This document shows positions 8,515-17,187 of a stretch of DNA of 64,000 nt, piece by piece. Position numbers and translations under genes: made by a program. Position 1 is the first letter of the stretch. Each line of letters starts with the position of its first letter. The notes under the pieces were generated by a model. The model worked only from the letters and a program-made list of their open reading frames with translations. It had not been told where the DNA came from and ran no database searches. This DNA comes from Roseibium polysiphoniae (GTDB taxonomy: Bacteria; Pseudomonadota; Alphaproteobacteria; Rhizobiales; Stappiaceae), in the NCBI RefSeq assembly GCF_014842925.1, contig NZ_JACYXJ010000006.1:482914-546913 (forward strand), given 5' to 3'.

Positions 8515-10169
8515 CCCCAGAATTCGACTTCATCATCGTGGGAGCAGGATCGGCTGGCTGCGCGCTGGCTTACCGCCTGTCTGAAAATCCCGACACACGG
8601 GTTCTCGTGCTCGAGTTCGGCGGCACGGATGCCGGCCCCTTCATCCAGATGCCGGCGGCACTGTCCTATCCCATGAACATGTCCCGCTACGACTGGGGCT
8701 ACGAAAGCGAGCCCGAGCCGCATCTTGGTGGCCGCCGCCTCGCCACCCCGCGCGGCAAAGTGATCGGCGGTTCCTCGTCGATCAACGGCATGGTCTATGT
8801 GCGCGGTCACGCGTGCGACTTCGACACCTGGGAAGACATGGGCGCGGCAGGCTGGGGCTATCGCCATGTCCTGCCCTACTATCAGCGCCTTGAGACAAGC
8901 CATGGCGGCCAGGCCGGCTGGCGCGGCACTTCAGGTCCCTTGCATGTCACGCGCGGCACCAAGTGGAACCCGCTCTATGACGCGTTCAAGTCTGCCGGCG
9001 AACAGGCCGGCTATGGCGTGACGCCAGACTACAACGGCGAGCGGCAGGAAGGTTTTTCCGACATGGAAATGACCGTCCACAAGGGTCGACGCTGGTCAGC
9101 CGCCAATGCCTACCTCAAGCCTGCGCTGAAGCGCGGCAACGTCGAACTCATCAAAGGCGCGTTGGTGCGCAGAGTACTCTTCGAAGGCAAGCGCGCAACC
9201 GGAGTGGAATTCGAGATCGGCGGCGAGATTTTGACCGCCAAGGCCCGGCGCGAAGTCGTTCTGGCCGCCTCTTCGATCAACTCTCCCAAGATCCTGATGC
9301 AGTCAGGCGTCGGCGCGGCCAGCCATCTAGCGGAACACGGCATCGAGGTCATAGCGGACCGTTCCGGGGTCGGCGCGAACCTCCAGGACCATCTGGAACT
9401 CTATATCCAGCAGGCCTGCATCCAGCCGATCACGCTCTACAAGCACTGGAACATCTTCTCCAAGGCCATGATCGGCCTGCAATGGCTGCTTCAGGGCAAG
9501 GGCCTCGGCGCCTCCAACCACTTCGAGGCATCGGCTTTCATCCGCTCAAAGGCCGGGATCAAATATCCGGACATCCAGTATCACTTCCTGCCATTTGCGG
9601 TTCGATATGACGGCAAGGCGGCGGCGGAAGGCCACGGCTTCCAGGCCCACGTGGGACCGATGCGGTCGAAATCACGCGGCCGGGTTTCGCTTACCTCCGC
9701 AGACCCCAGGGCCAAGCCGTCGATCCTCTTCAACTACATGTCCCACGAAGACGACTGGGCGGACTTCAGAACCGCTATCCGCCTGACACGGGAAATCTTT
9801 GGCCAGGAGGCTTTCGCCCCCTATCGCGGCAAGGAAATCCAGCCCGGCGATGCCGTCCAGAGTGACGACGAGTTGAACGATTTCATTCGTGAGCACGCGG
9901 AAAGTGCCTATCACCCGAGCGGCACTTGCCGCATGGGGGCAGCCGACGACACAATGGCAGTGGTCGATCCACACTGCCGGGTCATTGGCGTTGAAGGTCT
10001 GAGGGTTGCGGACAGTTCGATTTTCCCGCAAATCACAAACGGAAATCTCAACGCACCGTCGATCCTGGTCGGTGAGAAGGCCGCAGACCACCTCCTGGGC
10101 AAGGATCCTCTTCCTGCGTCGAACCAGCAGCCCTGGATCCATCCCGATTGGGAAAACAGCCAGAGATAA
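8511..10169 (+). CDS. betA: Choline dehydrogenase
   Basis: A GMC-family flavoprotein of 552 residues that oxidises choline to betaine aldehyde at the membrane. The FAD dinucleotide fold is [20 protein letters not shown] at the N-terminus. GMC signatures are [20 protein letters not shown] and [17 protein letters not shown]. The catalytic histidine is His468 in [11 protein letters not shown], and the C-terminal active-site asparagine motif is [11 protein letters not shown]. The ATG at 8511 overlaps the betI stop by four bases; longer in-frame starts inside betI are rejected. A 59-bp gap separates it from betB. Confidence 0.95.
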   Translation: MTPEFDFIIVGAGSAGCALAYRLSENPDTRVLVLEFGGTDAGPFIQMPAALSYPMNMSRYDWGYESEPEPHLGGRRLATPRGKVIGGSSSINGMVYVRGHACDFDTWEDMGAAGWGYRHVLPYYQRLETSHGGQAGWRGTSGPLHVTRGTKWNPLYDAFKSAGEQAGYGVTPDYNGERQEGFSDMEMTVHKGRRWSAANAYLKPALKRGNVELIKGALVRRVLFEGKRATGVEFEIGGEILTAKARREVVLAASSINSPKILMQSGVGAASHLAEHGIEVIADRSGVGANLQDHLELYIQQACIQPITLYKHWNIFSKAMIGLQWLLQGKGLGASNHFEASAFIRSKAGIKYPDIQYHFLPFAVRYDGKAAAEGHGFQAHVGPMRSKSRGRVSLTSADPRAKPSILFNYMSHEDDWADFRTAIRLTREIFGQEAFAPYRGKEIQPGDAVQSDDELNDFIREHAESAYHPSGTCRMGAADDTMAVVDPHCRVIGVEGLRVADSSIFPQITNGNLNAPSILVGEKAADHLLGKDPLPASNQQPWIHPDWENSQR

Positions 10170-10228
10170 TGATGGCCGGAACAGATGTTCCGGTTTCCTA
10201 CAGACGACGTCAGAACGAAAGACACACG

Positions 10229-11692
10229 ATGCGCGCGCAACCCAAAGCCTCACACTATATCGGCGGCCGCTATGTGGAGAGCCCGGAAGGACATCCGTTC
10301 CCGTCCATCTACCCGGCGACCGGCGAAGCAATTGCCTCGTTGAACAGCGCCGATGAGAAGACCGTCGAGGCTGCAGTGGCCGCAGCTGTTGAGGGACAGA
10401 AGATCTGGGCGGCAACACCGCCGGCCGAGCGCGGTCGCGTTCTGCGCAAGGCGGCTGGCATCCTGCGCGAACGCAACCGCGCGCTGTCCGAACTGGAAAC
10501 GCTCGACACGGGCAAGCCCTTGCAGGAAACGCTTGTGGCCGATGCGGCCTCTGGCGCCGACTGCCTTGAATACTATGGCGGACTGGCTGCAACGCTGACC
10601 GGCGAGCACATCGATCTCGGCGGCTCTTTTGCCTTTACCAAGCGCGAACCACTGGGTGTCTGTGTCGGTATCGGTGCCTGGAACTACCCGATCCAGATCG
10701 CCTGCTGGAAGGCTGCCCCTGCCCTCGTCTGTGGCAACGCCATGGTATTCAAGCCATCCGAAGTGACCCCGCTCAGCGCTCTTCAGTTTGCCGAGATCCT
10801 GACGGAAGCAGGTCTTCCGGACGGCGTCTTCAACGTGGTCCAAGGCTTTGGCGAAGTTGGCGCGCAACTCATTGCCCATCCGCAGGTCGCCAAGGTCTCT
10901 CTGACAGGTTCCGTGCCGACGGGCGCGAAGGTTGCCTCGCTTGCCGGCGAGCACCTGAAAAAGGCAACGCTGGAACTGGGCGGAAAGTCGCCCCTGATTG
11001 TCTTTGACGACGCCGACGTCGACAATGCCGTCTCGGCCGCGATCAACGCCAACTTCTATTCCACGGGACAGATCTGTTCGAACGGAACACGCGTCTTCGT
11101 GCACACGGCTATCAAGGAACAGTTCCTGGACCGGCTGGCAGAGCGCACCGTCAATGCAGTGCTCGGCGATCCGATGGATGAAGCAACAAGCATCGGCCCG
11201 CTCGTCTCAAAACCGCAGCTCGACAAGGTGCTCAGCTACATGGAGATCGGAAAGAAGGAAGGCGCGCGGCTTGTCTGCGGTGGCGGCAGTGCCGACGTTG
11301 CTGCTCTCCCGGACGGTTTCTTCGTTCAGCCCACGGTTTTTGCGGACGTCAAGGATGGCATGCGCATCGCCTGCGAGGAGATCTTCGGGCCAGTCATGTG
11401 CGTTCTGGACTTTGACGACGAAGACGATGTCGTTGCGCGCGCCAATGACACGGTGTTCGGCCTCGCCGCCGGCGTCTTCACCAAGGACATTCAGCGCGCA
11501 CATCGGGTCATCGACCAGCTTGAAGCGGGCACATGCTGGATCAACACCTACAATCTGACGCCCATCGAAATGCCTTTCGGTGGCTACAAGAAATCCGGCA
11601 TCGGCCGTGAAAACGGTCACGCGGCGATCGAGTATTACAGCCAGATCAAGAGTGTTTACGTGGAAATGGGCGACGTCGAAGCGGCATTCTGA
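10229..11692 (+). CDS. betB: Betaine-aldehyde dehydrogenase
   Basis: An NAD(P)-dependent aldehyde dehydrogenase (487 residues, the usual BetB length) that completes choline oxidation to glycine betaine. The catalytic cysteine is Cys283 in [15 protein letters not shown], and the general-base glutamate is Glu249 in TLELGGKSP. The coenzyme region [30 protein letters not shown] is intact. The C-terminal segment [16 protein letters not shown] is typical of BetB. The ATG at 10229 gives [18 protein letters not shown], the normal N-terminus; the upstream in-frame start lies within betA. It is third in betI-betA-betB. The order differs from E. coli betIBA. Confidence 0.95.
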   Translation: MRAQPKASHYIGGRYVESPEGHPFPSIYPATGEAIASLNSADEKTVEAAVAAAVEGQKIWAATPPAERGRVLRKAAGILRERNRALSELETLDTGKPLQETLVADAASGADCLEYYGGLAATLTGEHIDLGGSFAFTKREPLGVCVGIGAWNYPIQIACWKAAPALVCGNAMVFKPSEVTPLSALQFAEILTEAGLPDGVFNVVQGFGEVGAQLIAHPQVAKVSLTGSVPTGAKVASLAGEHLKKATLELGGKSPLIVFDDADVDNAVSAAINANFYSTGQICSNGTRVFVHTAIKEQFLDRLAERTVNAVLGDPMDEATSIGPLVSKPQLDKVLSYMEIGKKEGARLVCGGGSADVAALPDGFFVQPTVFADVKDGMRIACEEIFGPVMCVLDFDDEDDVVARANDTVFGLAAGVFTKDIQRAHRVIDQLEAGTCWINTYNLTPIEMPFGGYKKSGIGRENGHAAIEYYSQIKSVYVEMGDVEAAF

Positions 11693-11752
11693 TCTCCTGC
11701 CCGTTCTATAAAAAGCTCGCGTGGGCGGCACCGTCGTTTATAAGCGTCGCCC

Positions 11753-12931
11753 ATGCGTGATCTTGATGTTCTGATTGTTGGTGCCGGTGCCGCCGGGTTG
11801 ATGTGCGCCATTGAAGCGGCCAAGCGCGGACGGCGCGTGCTGGTGATTGACCATGCGCGCAAGGCGGCGGAGAAGATCCGTATTTCCGGCGGTGGCCGCT
11901 GCAACTTCACCAACCTGCATTGTACGCCGGCGAACTACCTGTCGCAGAACCCTCGCTTTTGCGTGTCTGCCCTGAAGCGCTACACGCAGCAGGACTTCCT
12001 GCAGATGGTGGAACGGCATCGCATTCCCTGGCACGAGAAAACACTCGGCCAGCTGTTCTGCGATGACAGCGCCCAGAACATCATCGACATGCTGCTTGAT
12101 GAATTGTCCAAAGCAGGCGGCAAGCTGCAGCTGGAGACATCTGTTTCTGCACTGGAGAAAGCCGATAGCGGATTTCAGGTCAAAACCAACCATGAGCAGC
12201 TCCGCGCAAAGGCCGTCGTTATCGCGACCGGTGGCCCTTCCATTCCGAAGATGGGGGCGAGCGGCTTTGGCTATGACGTTGCGCGCCAGTTCGGCCTGGA
12301 CATTGTCCCGCCTCGCGCAGCGCTTGTGCCCCTGACCTTCTCGGACACCAACAAGGACCTCTGCAAACGACTTGCCGGGGTTTCGGTCGACGCACTGGTC
12401 TCCTTCGGAAAGACCTCCTTTCGCGAGGGACTGCTGTTCACCCATCGCGGGTTGTCCGGTCCCTCGATCCTACAGATCTCGTCCTACTGGCAAGAGGGCA
12501 AGCCCATCACCGTCGACCTGTCGCCGACGCAAGATGCGTTCGAAGCGTTCCGGACCGCTCGTACGGAGAGCCCCAAGCAGGATCTGAAGACCGTTCTTGG
12601 TCAACTTTTGCCGAACCGCCTTGCAGATGAATTGTCCAAGGAATTTGGATTGAAGGGACGGTTGGCCGACCTCTCCGACAAGGTCCTTCGCCGGGCGGGC
12701 GAGGCGATCAACCGCTGGCAGCTGACGCCCGTGGGCACCGAGGGCTACCGCACGGCCGAGGTCACGCTCGGCGGCGTCAACACCAAGGAATTGTCCTCAA
12801 AGACCTTCGAAGCGAGCAAGGTGCCGGGGCTCTATTTCATCGGCGAAGTCGTCGATGTGACCGGTCATCTGGGCGGCTTCAATTTCCAGTGGGCCTGGTC
12901 ATCGGGACATGCCTGCGGTCAGGCGGTCTAG
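11753..12931 (+). CDS. HI0933/BaiN-family FAD-binding oxidoreductase
   Basis: A 392-residue flavoprotein of the HI0933/BaiN family. The N-terminal FAD fold is DVLIVGAGAAGLMCAIEAAKRGRRVLVIDHARKAAEKIRISGGGRCNFTN, where 'KIRISGGGRCNFTN' is diagnostic. The C-terminal FAD contact is LYFIGEVVDVTGHLGGFNFQWAWSSGHACG. Members reduce or oxidise poorly defined substrates, and gut relatives act on bile acids, so no substrate is proposed. It starts 60 bp after betB on the same strand but is widely conserved outside betaine loci, so a functional link is doubtful. Confidence 0.88.
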   Translation: MRDLDVLIVGAGAAGLMCAIEAAKRGRRVLVIDHARKAAEKIRISGGGRCNFTNLHCTPANYLSQNPRFCVSALKRYTQQDFLQMVERHRIPWHEKTLGQLFCDDSAQNIIDMLLDELSKAGGKLQLETSVSALEKADSGFQVKTNHEQLRAKAVVIATGGPSIPKMGASGFGYDVARQFGLDIVPPRAALVPLTFSDTNKDLCKRLAGVSVDALVSFGKTSFREGLLFTHRGLSGPSILQISSYWQEGKPITVDLSPTQDAFEAFRTARTESPKQDLKTVLGQLLPNRLADELSKEFGLKGRLADLSDKVLRRAGEAINRWQLTPVGTEGYRTAEVTLGGVNTKELSSKTFEASKVPGLYFIGEVVDVTGHLGGFNFQWAWSSGHACGQAV

Positions 12932-13022
12932 CCAAGCTCATCGCAACCTTTCGCTGCCCTGCAACATAATTTGATGCACGCCCCTCATACCGCGCTATAG
13001 TGGCGCCCAAATGGGAGAACGC

Positions 13023-14060
13023 ATGCAGCGGGTAACAATTCATGATGTGGCCGAAAAGGCCGGCGTCAGCCTTGCGACGGTCGACAGGGTTCTGAACAAC
13101 CGGCCGGGGGTTCGCGCGGCGACCATCGAGAAGGTCCGGGACGCGGTTCGCACGCTGAAATACACTCCTGACGTCTTTGCGGCCAATCTCGCCAAGAAGC
13201 GCAATTACCGTCTGCATTTCCTCATTCCAAACGGTCCCAATGCCTTCATGGAAGACCTCACCCGTGAGGCCATCGCCCATGCCGCGACACTGGAACGCGA
13301 ACGGGTCAGCGTTCACATCGAGCCCATCGATGCCTTTGACGGCCACAGGGTGACGGGGACACTGGCGATCCTGGACAAGTCGGTCTGTGACGGTGTCGCG
13401 GTCGTGGCACCGTCCTTTCCCGAGGTGCGCGCGGCCATAGACCGCCTGCAGGACCGCGACGTCCATGTTGTGACCCTGGTCTCGGACCACCCTGCTTCCA
13501 CCCGCCAGCATTTCGTTGGCATCGACAACCTCGCCGCGGGCCGGGTTTCTGGCCGGCTGCTTGGCCGTTTTCTCCCTGGCCAACCTGGCAAGATCGGCCT
13601 GATTGCGGGCTCCCTCGGGCTGCGCGATCATGCGGACCGATATGCCGGCTTTACGGAAGTTCTGTCCGCAGAATTCCCGCATCTTGAAACACTCAAGGTG
13701 CGCGAAGGGCGCGATGACAACGCCCGCACCCGGGACATCGTCGCAAAGCTGCTTGAAGAACACCCTGACCTTTCGGCGCTCTACAACATTGGTGCCGGCA
13801 ACCGCGGCGTGATCGCGGCACTGGAGAAGGACGGCCGCGGGTCGCAGCTGACCTTCATCGGCCATGAACTGACGCCCTACACCCGCGAGGCGCTGATCTC
13901 GGGCACCATGGATGCGCTGATCGCCCAGGACCCCGGCCACGAAATACGCAGTGCCATCCGCGTGCTCAAGGCGCTGTGCGACGGTGCGCCGATTGTCGAA
14001 GGCCAGGAGCGCATCGGCATCGACATTTTCCTGAAAGACAACCTGCCGGATTTGGCCTAG
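13023..14060 (+). CDS. LacI-family transcriptional regulator
   Basis: The 345-residue protein has a LacI DNA-binding head (MQRVTIHDVAEKAGVSLATVDRVLNNRPGVRAATIEKVRDAV) and a periplasmic-binding-protein-like effector domain of the sugar-binding type 4 kind (RLHFLIPNGPNAFMEDLT, then GIDNLAAGRVSGRLLGRFL). The ATG at 13023 is chosen because GGGAG stands five bases before it; an ATG four codons earlier overlaps that site. The adjacent downstream GH43 gene suggests it senses a pentose or plant-derived oligosaccharide, though the effector domain resembles that of inositol/ribose-type regulators. This is inference from context. Confidence 0.88.
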   Translation: MQRVTIHDVAEKAGVSLATVDRVLNNRPGVRAATIEKVRDAVRTLKYTPDVFAANLAKKRNYRLHFLIPNGPNAFMEDLTREAIAHAATLERERVSVHIEPIDAFDGHRVTGTLAILDKSVCDGVAVVAPSFPEVRAAIDRLQDRDVHVVTLVSDHPASTRQHFVGIDNLAAGRVSGRLLGRFLPGQPGKIGLIAGSLGLRDHADRYAGFTEVLSAEFPHLETLKVREGRDDNARTRDIVAKLLEEHPDLSALYNIGAGNRGVIAALEKDGRGSQLTFIGHELTPYTREALISGTMDALIAQDPGHEIRSAIRVLKALCDGAPIVEGQERIGIDIFLKDNLPDLA

Positions 14061-14145
14061 GTTTCCATCAACACATCCACAAGATGCATGATGACGAGGG
14101 GTATACGGCTTGGGAGGGCTGGCCCTCGCCGGGAGGAGATCAAAA

Positions 14146-15756
14146 ATGAGTAACGCACCTCAGACAATTCAGAATCCGATCTTGCCCGGGTTTAATCCGG
14201 ACCCGTCGATCTGCCGGGTTGGCGACGACTACTATATCGCGACCTCGACCTTCGAGTGGTATCCGGGCGTCCAGATCCACCATTCGCGGGATCTGCAGCA
14301 CTGGCGGCTCGTGGCCCGGCCATTGTCCCGCGAAAGCCAGCTGGACATGCGCGGCAACCCGGACAGTTGCGGTATCTGGGCACCCTGCCTGACCCATGCG
14401 GATGGACAGTTCTGGCTTGTCTACACGGATGTGAAGCGCAACGAGGGCAACTTCAAGGACGCCCACAATTACATTGTCACCGCACCTGACATTGCGGGAC
14501 CATGGTCGGATCCGGTCTATGCGAACTCCTCCGGCTTTGACCCCTCGCTCTTTCATGACGACGATGGCCGCAAGTGGTTCGTCAACATGATCTGGGATCA
14601 CCGCAAGGACACGACGCCCTTTGCAGGGATCCTTCTGCAGGAATTCGATCCAAAGGCAGGCAAGCTGGTCGGCCCGATCAAGAACATCTTCAAGGGCACG
14701 GATCGTGGGCTGGTCGAGGGGCCACATCTTTACAAGCGGGACGGCTGGTACTATCTGCTGACGGCAGAAGGCGGCACTGGCTACCGGCATGCTGTCACGC
14801 TGGCCAGATCGAAGCGGCTCACCGGGCCCTATGAACTCCATCCGGACAAGCATGTTGTCTCTTCCCTGACCTTTCCCGACGCTCCGCTCCAGCGCGCAGG
14901 CCATGGCGATTTCGTCGAGACGCAAGATGGAGAAACCTACCTGGTTCACCTGATGGGCCGGCCCATTCCAGGTCTCAGCCGCTGCCCGATGGGACGGGAG
15001 ACGTCGATCCAGAAATGTGAATGGGGGGAGGACGGCTGGCTGCGGCTGGCGAGTGAACCGCTTCTGGCTCAAGAGACGGTGAAAGCCCCCAACCTGCCTG
15101 CCCATCCGGTTGAACCAGAGCCGGACCGGTACGACTTCGATGAGCCGGATCTGCCGATGGCGTTCCAATGGCTCCGCTCACCCCGGCCCGAGCGCCTGTT
15201 TTCGCTGAGTGAACAGCCCGGTCATCTGCGCCTGTTCGGGCGCGAATCCATCGGCAGCTATTTCGAGCAGGCGCTGGTGGCAAGGCGGCAGACCGACTTC
15301 AACTATGTCGCTGAAACCTCGGTCGACTTGCAGCCGAAGACCTCACAGCAGAGTGCCGGGCTGATCGCCTACTATGGGCGCTACCAATTCTTTCAGCTGG
15401 CGATCTGCCACGACGAGACGCTCGGACGCTGCCTGACGATCATGGCCTGCCCGGGCGACTATCCTTCCGGCAATCTGTCATTTCCCCTGGACGCTCCCGT
15501 GCTGCTCGAAAAGGACGGCCCCGTCAGCATGAAGATCGAGGTAAAGGACCTCGCCTTGCGATTTTTCTACGCGGAAGGCGGATCGGGCTGGCGCCGAATC
15601 GGCCCGATTTTCGATGCCAGCCTGTTGTCGGATGAAGCCGGCAGGGGCGAACACGGCAACTTTACCGGTGCATTTGTCGGCATGCAGGCCATGGACGGCG
15701 GCGGAACGGGTCATCCAGCCGACTTTGACTTTTTCACATACAAGGGGATGCCTTAG
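14146..15756 (+). CDS. GH43 beta-xylosidase/arabinofuranosidase
   Basis: A 536-residue glycoside hydrolase family 43 enzyme. It has the N-terminal five-bladed propeller (NPILPGFNPDPSICRVGDDYYIATSTFEWYPGVQIHHSRDLQHW) and a C-terminal beta-sandwich (from about residue 340). Catalytic residues are visible: the base aspartate in FNPDPS, the pKa-modulating aspartate in SGFDPSLF and the acid glutamate in VEGPHLYK. No signal peptide is present, so it should hydrolyse imported xylo- or arabino-oligosaccharides in the cytoplasm. GGGAGGAG precedes the ATG. The LacI gene lies 85 bp upstream. No sugar transporter is adjacent, which is unusual for this family. Confidence 0.9.
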   Translation: MSNAPQTIQNPILPGFNPDPSICRVGDDYYIATSTFEWYPGVQIHHSRDLQHWRLVARPLSRESQLDMRGNPDSCGIWAPCLTHADGQFWLVYTDVKRNEGNFKDAHNYIVTAPDIAGPWSDPVYANSSGFDPSLFHDDDGRKWFVNMIWDHRKDTTPFAGILLQEFDPKAGKLVGPIKNIFKGTDRGLVEGPHLYKRDGWYYLLTAEGGTGYRHAVTLARSKRLTGPYELHPDKHVVSSLTFPDAPLQRAGHGDFVETQDGETYLVHLMGRPIPGLSRCPMGRETSIQKCEWGEDGWLRLASEPLLAQETVKAPNLPAHPVEPEPDRYDFDEPDLPMAFQWLRSPRPERLFSLSEQPGHLRLFGRESIGSYFEQALVARRQTDFNYVAETSVDLQPKTSQQSAGLIAYYGRYQFFQLAICHDETLGRCLTIMACPGDYPSGNLSFPLDAPVLLEKDGPVSMKIEVKDLALRFFYAEGGSGWRRIGPIFDASLLSDEAGRGEHGNFTGAFVGMQAMDGGGTGHPADFDFFTYKGMP

Positions 15757-15833
15757 CGGTATGTTTGCGCCGCAACATGCCGAAATCATGAGCTTCTTTC
15801 GGAAATCCCGACACAAAAACTCAATTATTATCG

Positions 15834-15864
15834 TTGACGGCCTATACCTTAGACCTCATATCTA
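15834..15864 (+). promoter_or_regulatory. Putative promoter of the rirA-like gene
   Basis: A TTGACG -35-like hexamer at 15834-15839 is followed 17 bp later by CATATC/TATCTA (-10-like, about 15857-15864). The ATG of the gene is at 15870, so transcription would begin at or within a few bases of the start codon. No Shine-Dalgarno sequence is visible. The promoter is predicted by eye only. Confidence 0.4.
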
Positions 15865-15869
15865 TAACC

Positions 15870-16334
15870 ATGCGCCTGACACAACAAACCAATTATGCGG
15901 TTCGTGCATTGATGTACTGTGCAGCGAACCCAGAGCGTCCGAGCAAGGTTGCCGATATTGCAGCCAGCTTCGACATGTCCGAAACCCATCTGTTCAAGAT
16001 CATGAAGGTCCTCGTCGACGCCAATCTGATCCGCACCATCCGCGGACGCAATGGCGGCGTGATGCTGGCCCGTGAGCCTGAAACCATGACAGTCGGCGAA
16101 GTCGTTCGCGCCGCCGAGGAGAGCTTTCTCCTGGCCGAGTGCTTCGACTCTGGCCGCAAGGACTGCCCGCTGATCACCTCCTGCGGTTTCAACGGCATTC
16201 TTCACGAAGCTCTGGAAGCCTTCATGGATGTGCTGGACACAAAAACAATTGCCGATCTTTCGGAAGACCGCCCGAGCCTAAGAAATCTTCTCAAGATCGA
16301 CGAAATCGATCAGAAAGTCGCTGCCGCAAGCTGA
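15870..16334 (+). CDS. rirA: RirA-like Rrf2-family iron-sulfur regulator
   Basis: A 154-residue Rrf2-family repressor. The N-terminus MRLTQQTNYAVRALMYCAANPE and the winged helix KIMKVLVDANLIRTIRGRNGGVMLA closely resemble rhizobial RirA. The three cluster-binding cysteines are Cys91, Cys99 and Cys105 (AECF...DCPLITSCGF), the same positions as in RirA. RirA holds an Fe-S cluster when iron is sufficient and represses iron and haem uptake genes at TGA-N9-TCA boxes; two such boxes lie downstream before hemP. The ATG has no ribosome binding site and may be leaderless. NsrR or another Rrf2 is the alternative, but the cysteine spacing favours RirA. Confidence 0.85.
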   Translation: MRLTQQTNYAVRALMYCAANPERPSKVADIAASFDMSETHLFKIMKVLVDANLIRTIRGRNGGVMLAREPETMTVGEVVRAAEESFLLAECFDSGRKDCPLITSCGFNGILHEALEAFMDVLDTKTIADLSEDRPSLRNLLKIDEIDQKVAAAS

Positions 16335-16428
16335 TCATTGCGAACTTGTTCGGCATCTCAAACCGGCTGAGGCCTGTCAGGCGCCTCAGCCCTGCCCGAT
16401 GAACAAGATCAAATTGACTTTCGCCCAT

Positions 16429-16458
16429 AAAAAAACCCGCCATTCTGGCGGGTTTTTT
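16429..16458 (+). terminator. Rho-independent terminator
   Basis: An A-tract, the stem CCCGCC-ATTCT-GGCGGG and a T-tract of six follow the rirA-like gene by about 95 bp. The A and T tracts on both sides allow termination in either direction. Confidence 0.85.
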
Positions 16459-16663
16459 GTTTCTTGCGCGAGGGATGTCCCTGCGACTTGTGCATCGACC
16501 TCCATCGATGCGCGAAGAGAGGAATATCTGGCTGGCTCACCGCTGAGGGAGAGGAGAGGGCGGTTGGCTTGCCGGACATTCTAGCTCTTCAGCTACCCGA
16601 CACAGAGATTCGAAGGACGCGATTTCCGAACCGCTGCAGATCAGGCATTGCCTTGATACTTAA

Positions 16664-16684
16664 ACTTGAGTATTTGTGTCAAGT
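16664..16684. promoter_or_regulatory. RirA (iron-responsive) box 1
   Basis: ACTTGA-N9-TCAAGT is a perfect 6-bp inverted repeat containing the TGA-N9-TCA core of the rhizobial iron-responsive operator. It lies about 67 bp before hemP and just upstream of the likely -35 region. Confidence 0.75.
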
Positions 16685-16690
16685 AATTTT

Positions 16691-16709
16691 CTTGAGCCAA
16701 CCACTCAAG
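16691..16709. promoter_or_regulatory. RirA (iron-responsive) box 2
   Basis: CTTGA-N9-TCAAG is a second copy of the TGA-N9-TCA core. Its centre is 26 bp after that of box 1. It overlaps the expected -35 region of the hemP promoter, so binding would block RNA polymerase. Confidence 0.75.
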
Positions 16710-16711
16710 TT

Positions 16712-16717
16712 TATAAT
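16712..16717 (+). promoter_or_regulatory. hemP promoter -10 element
   Basis: TATAAT is directly downstream of iron box 2 and 33 bp before the hemP ATG. No good -35 is seen, only TTCTTG-like sequence at about 16689. Confidence 0.55.
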
Positions 16718-16750
16718 GCCTCTAAACTACTGTAATCACGGGCCGTATCA

Positions 16751-16951
16751 ATGCACACTTCGAAGATCCGCCGCGACAAGCTCACCATCGCAGCTCCGCA
16801 GAAGGCTCCCTCCCCGTCCGGAGAACGCCGGGAGCAGCAACTCGACACAAAGACCCTGTTCAAAGGCGCCCGTGAGCTGAAAATCCAGCACAACTCGGAG
16901 ACCTACAGGCTGACCATCACCAAACTTGGCAAACTCATTCTGACCAAGTGA
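16751..16951 (+). CDS. hemP: Hemin uptake protein HemP
   Basis: A 66-residue HemP/HmuP-family protein. The conserved C-terminal half is LFKGARELKIQHNSETYRLTITKLGKLILTK, ending in the hallmark GKLILTK. The N-terminal half is basic and variable. HemP is linked to haem uptake and acts as a co-activator for the outer-membrane haem receptor in some proteobacteria. Two iron boxes and a TATAAT lie immediately upstream, so iron-controlled expression is strongly implied. No haem receptor or hmu transporter is in this window, so the gene stands apart from the system it serves. Confidence 0.9.
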   Translation: MHTSKIRRDKLTIAAPQKAPSPSGERREQQLDTKTLFKGARELKIQHNSETYRLTITKLGKLILTK

Positions 16952-16967
16952 CTTGAAGGCGCGCGCC

Positions 16968-17105
16968 ATGAGACATCTCCCGATCCGTCTTCAGCCCCGA
17001 ATGCTCGTCGCAGTCCGGCACATTCCGGGACTGGCTGTTGCCTCGGCCCTCAGCCTTGCCAGTGGCTACGCCTTTGCCTTTCCGGCGATGGTCGGCGCCG
17101 GCTGA
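16968..17105 (+). CDS. Possible 45-residue hydrophobic small protein
   Basis: A short frame starts 16 bp after hemP with GAAGG before its ATG. It encodes a basic N-terminus (MRHLPIRLQPRMLVAVRH) followed by an Ala/Leu/Gly-rich segment (GLAVASALSLASGYAFAFPAMVGAG) long enough to span a membrane. The layout suggests a small membrane protein co-transcribed with hemP under iron control. No family is recognised and chance cannot be excluded. Confidence 0.35.
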   Translation: MRHLPIRLQPRMLVAVRHIPGLAVASALSLASGYAFAFPAMVGAG

Positions 17106-17130
17106 CGGGTCGCAACGTGCTCTGAATGCA

Positions 17131-17157
17131 AAACGGCGGCCCCTTTCAGGACCGCCG
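17131..17157 (-). terminator. Terminator of the kyn-liv operon
   Basis: On the minus strand a CGGCGGTCC / GGGCCGCCG-type stem with a TGAAA loop is followed by TTTTG. It lies about 30 bp after the livK stop and closes the transcript coming from kynU. Confidence 0.75.
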
Positions 17158-17187
17158 CCGCATGTCTCGCAATGCTGCAAAGGCAGC

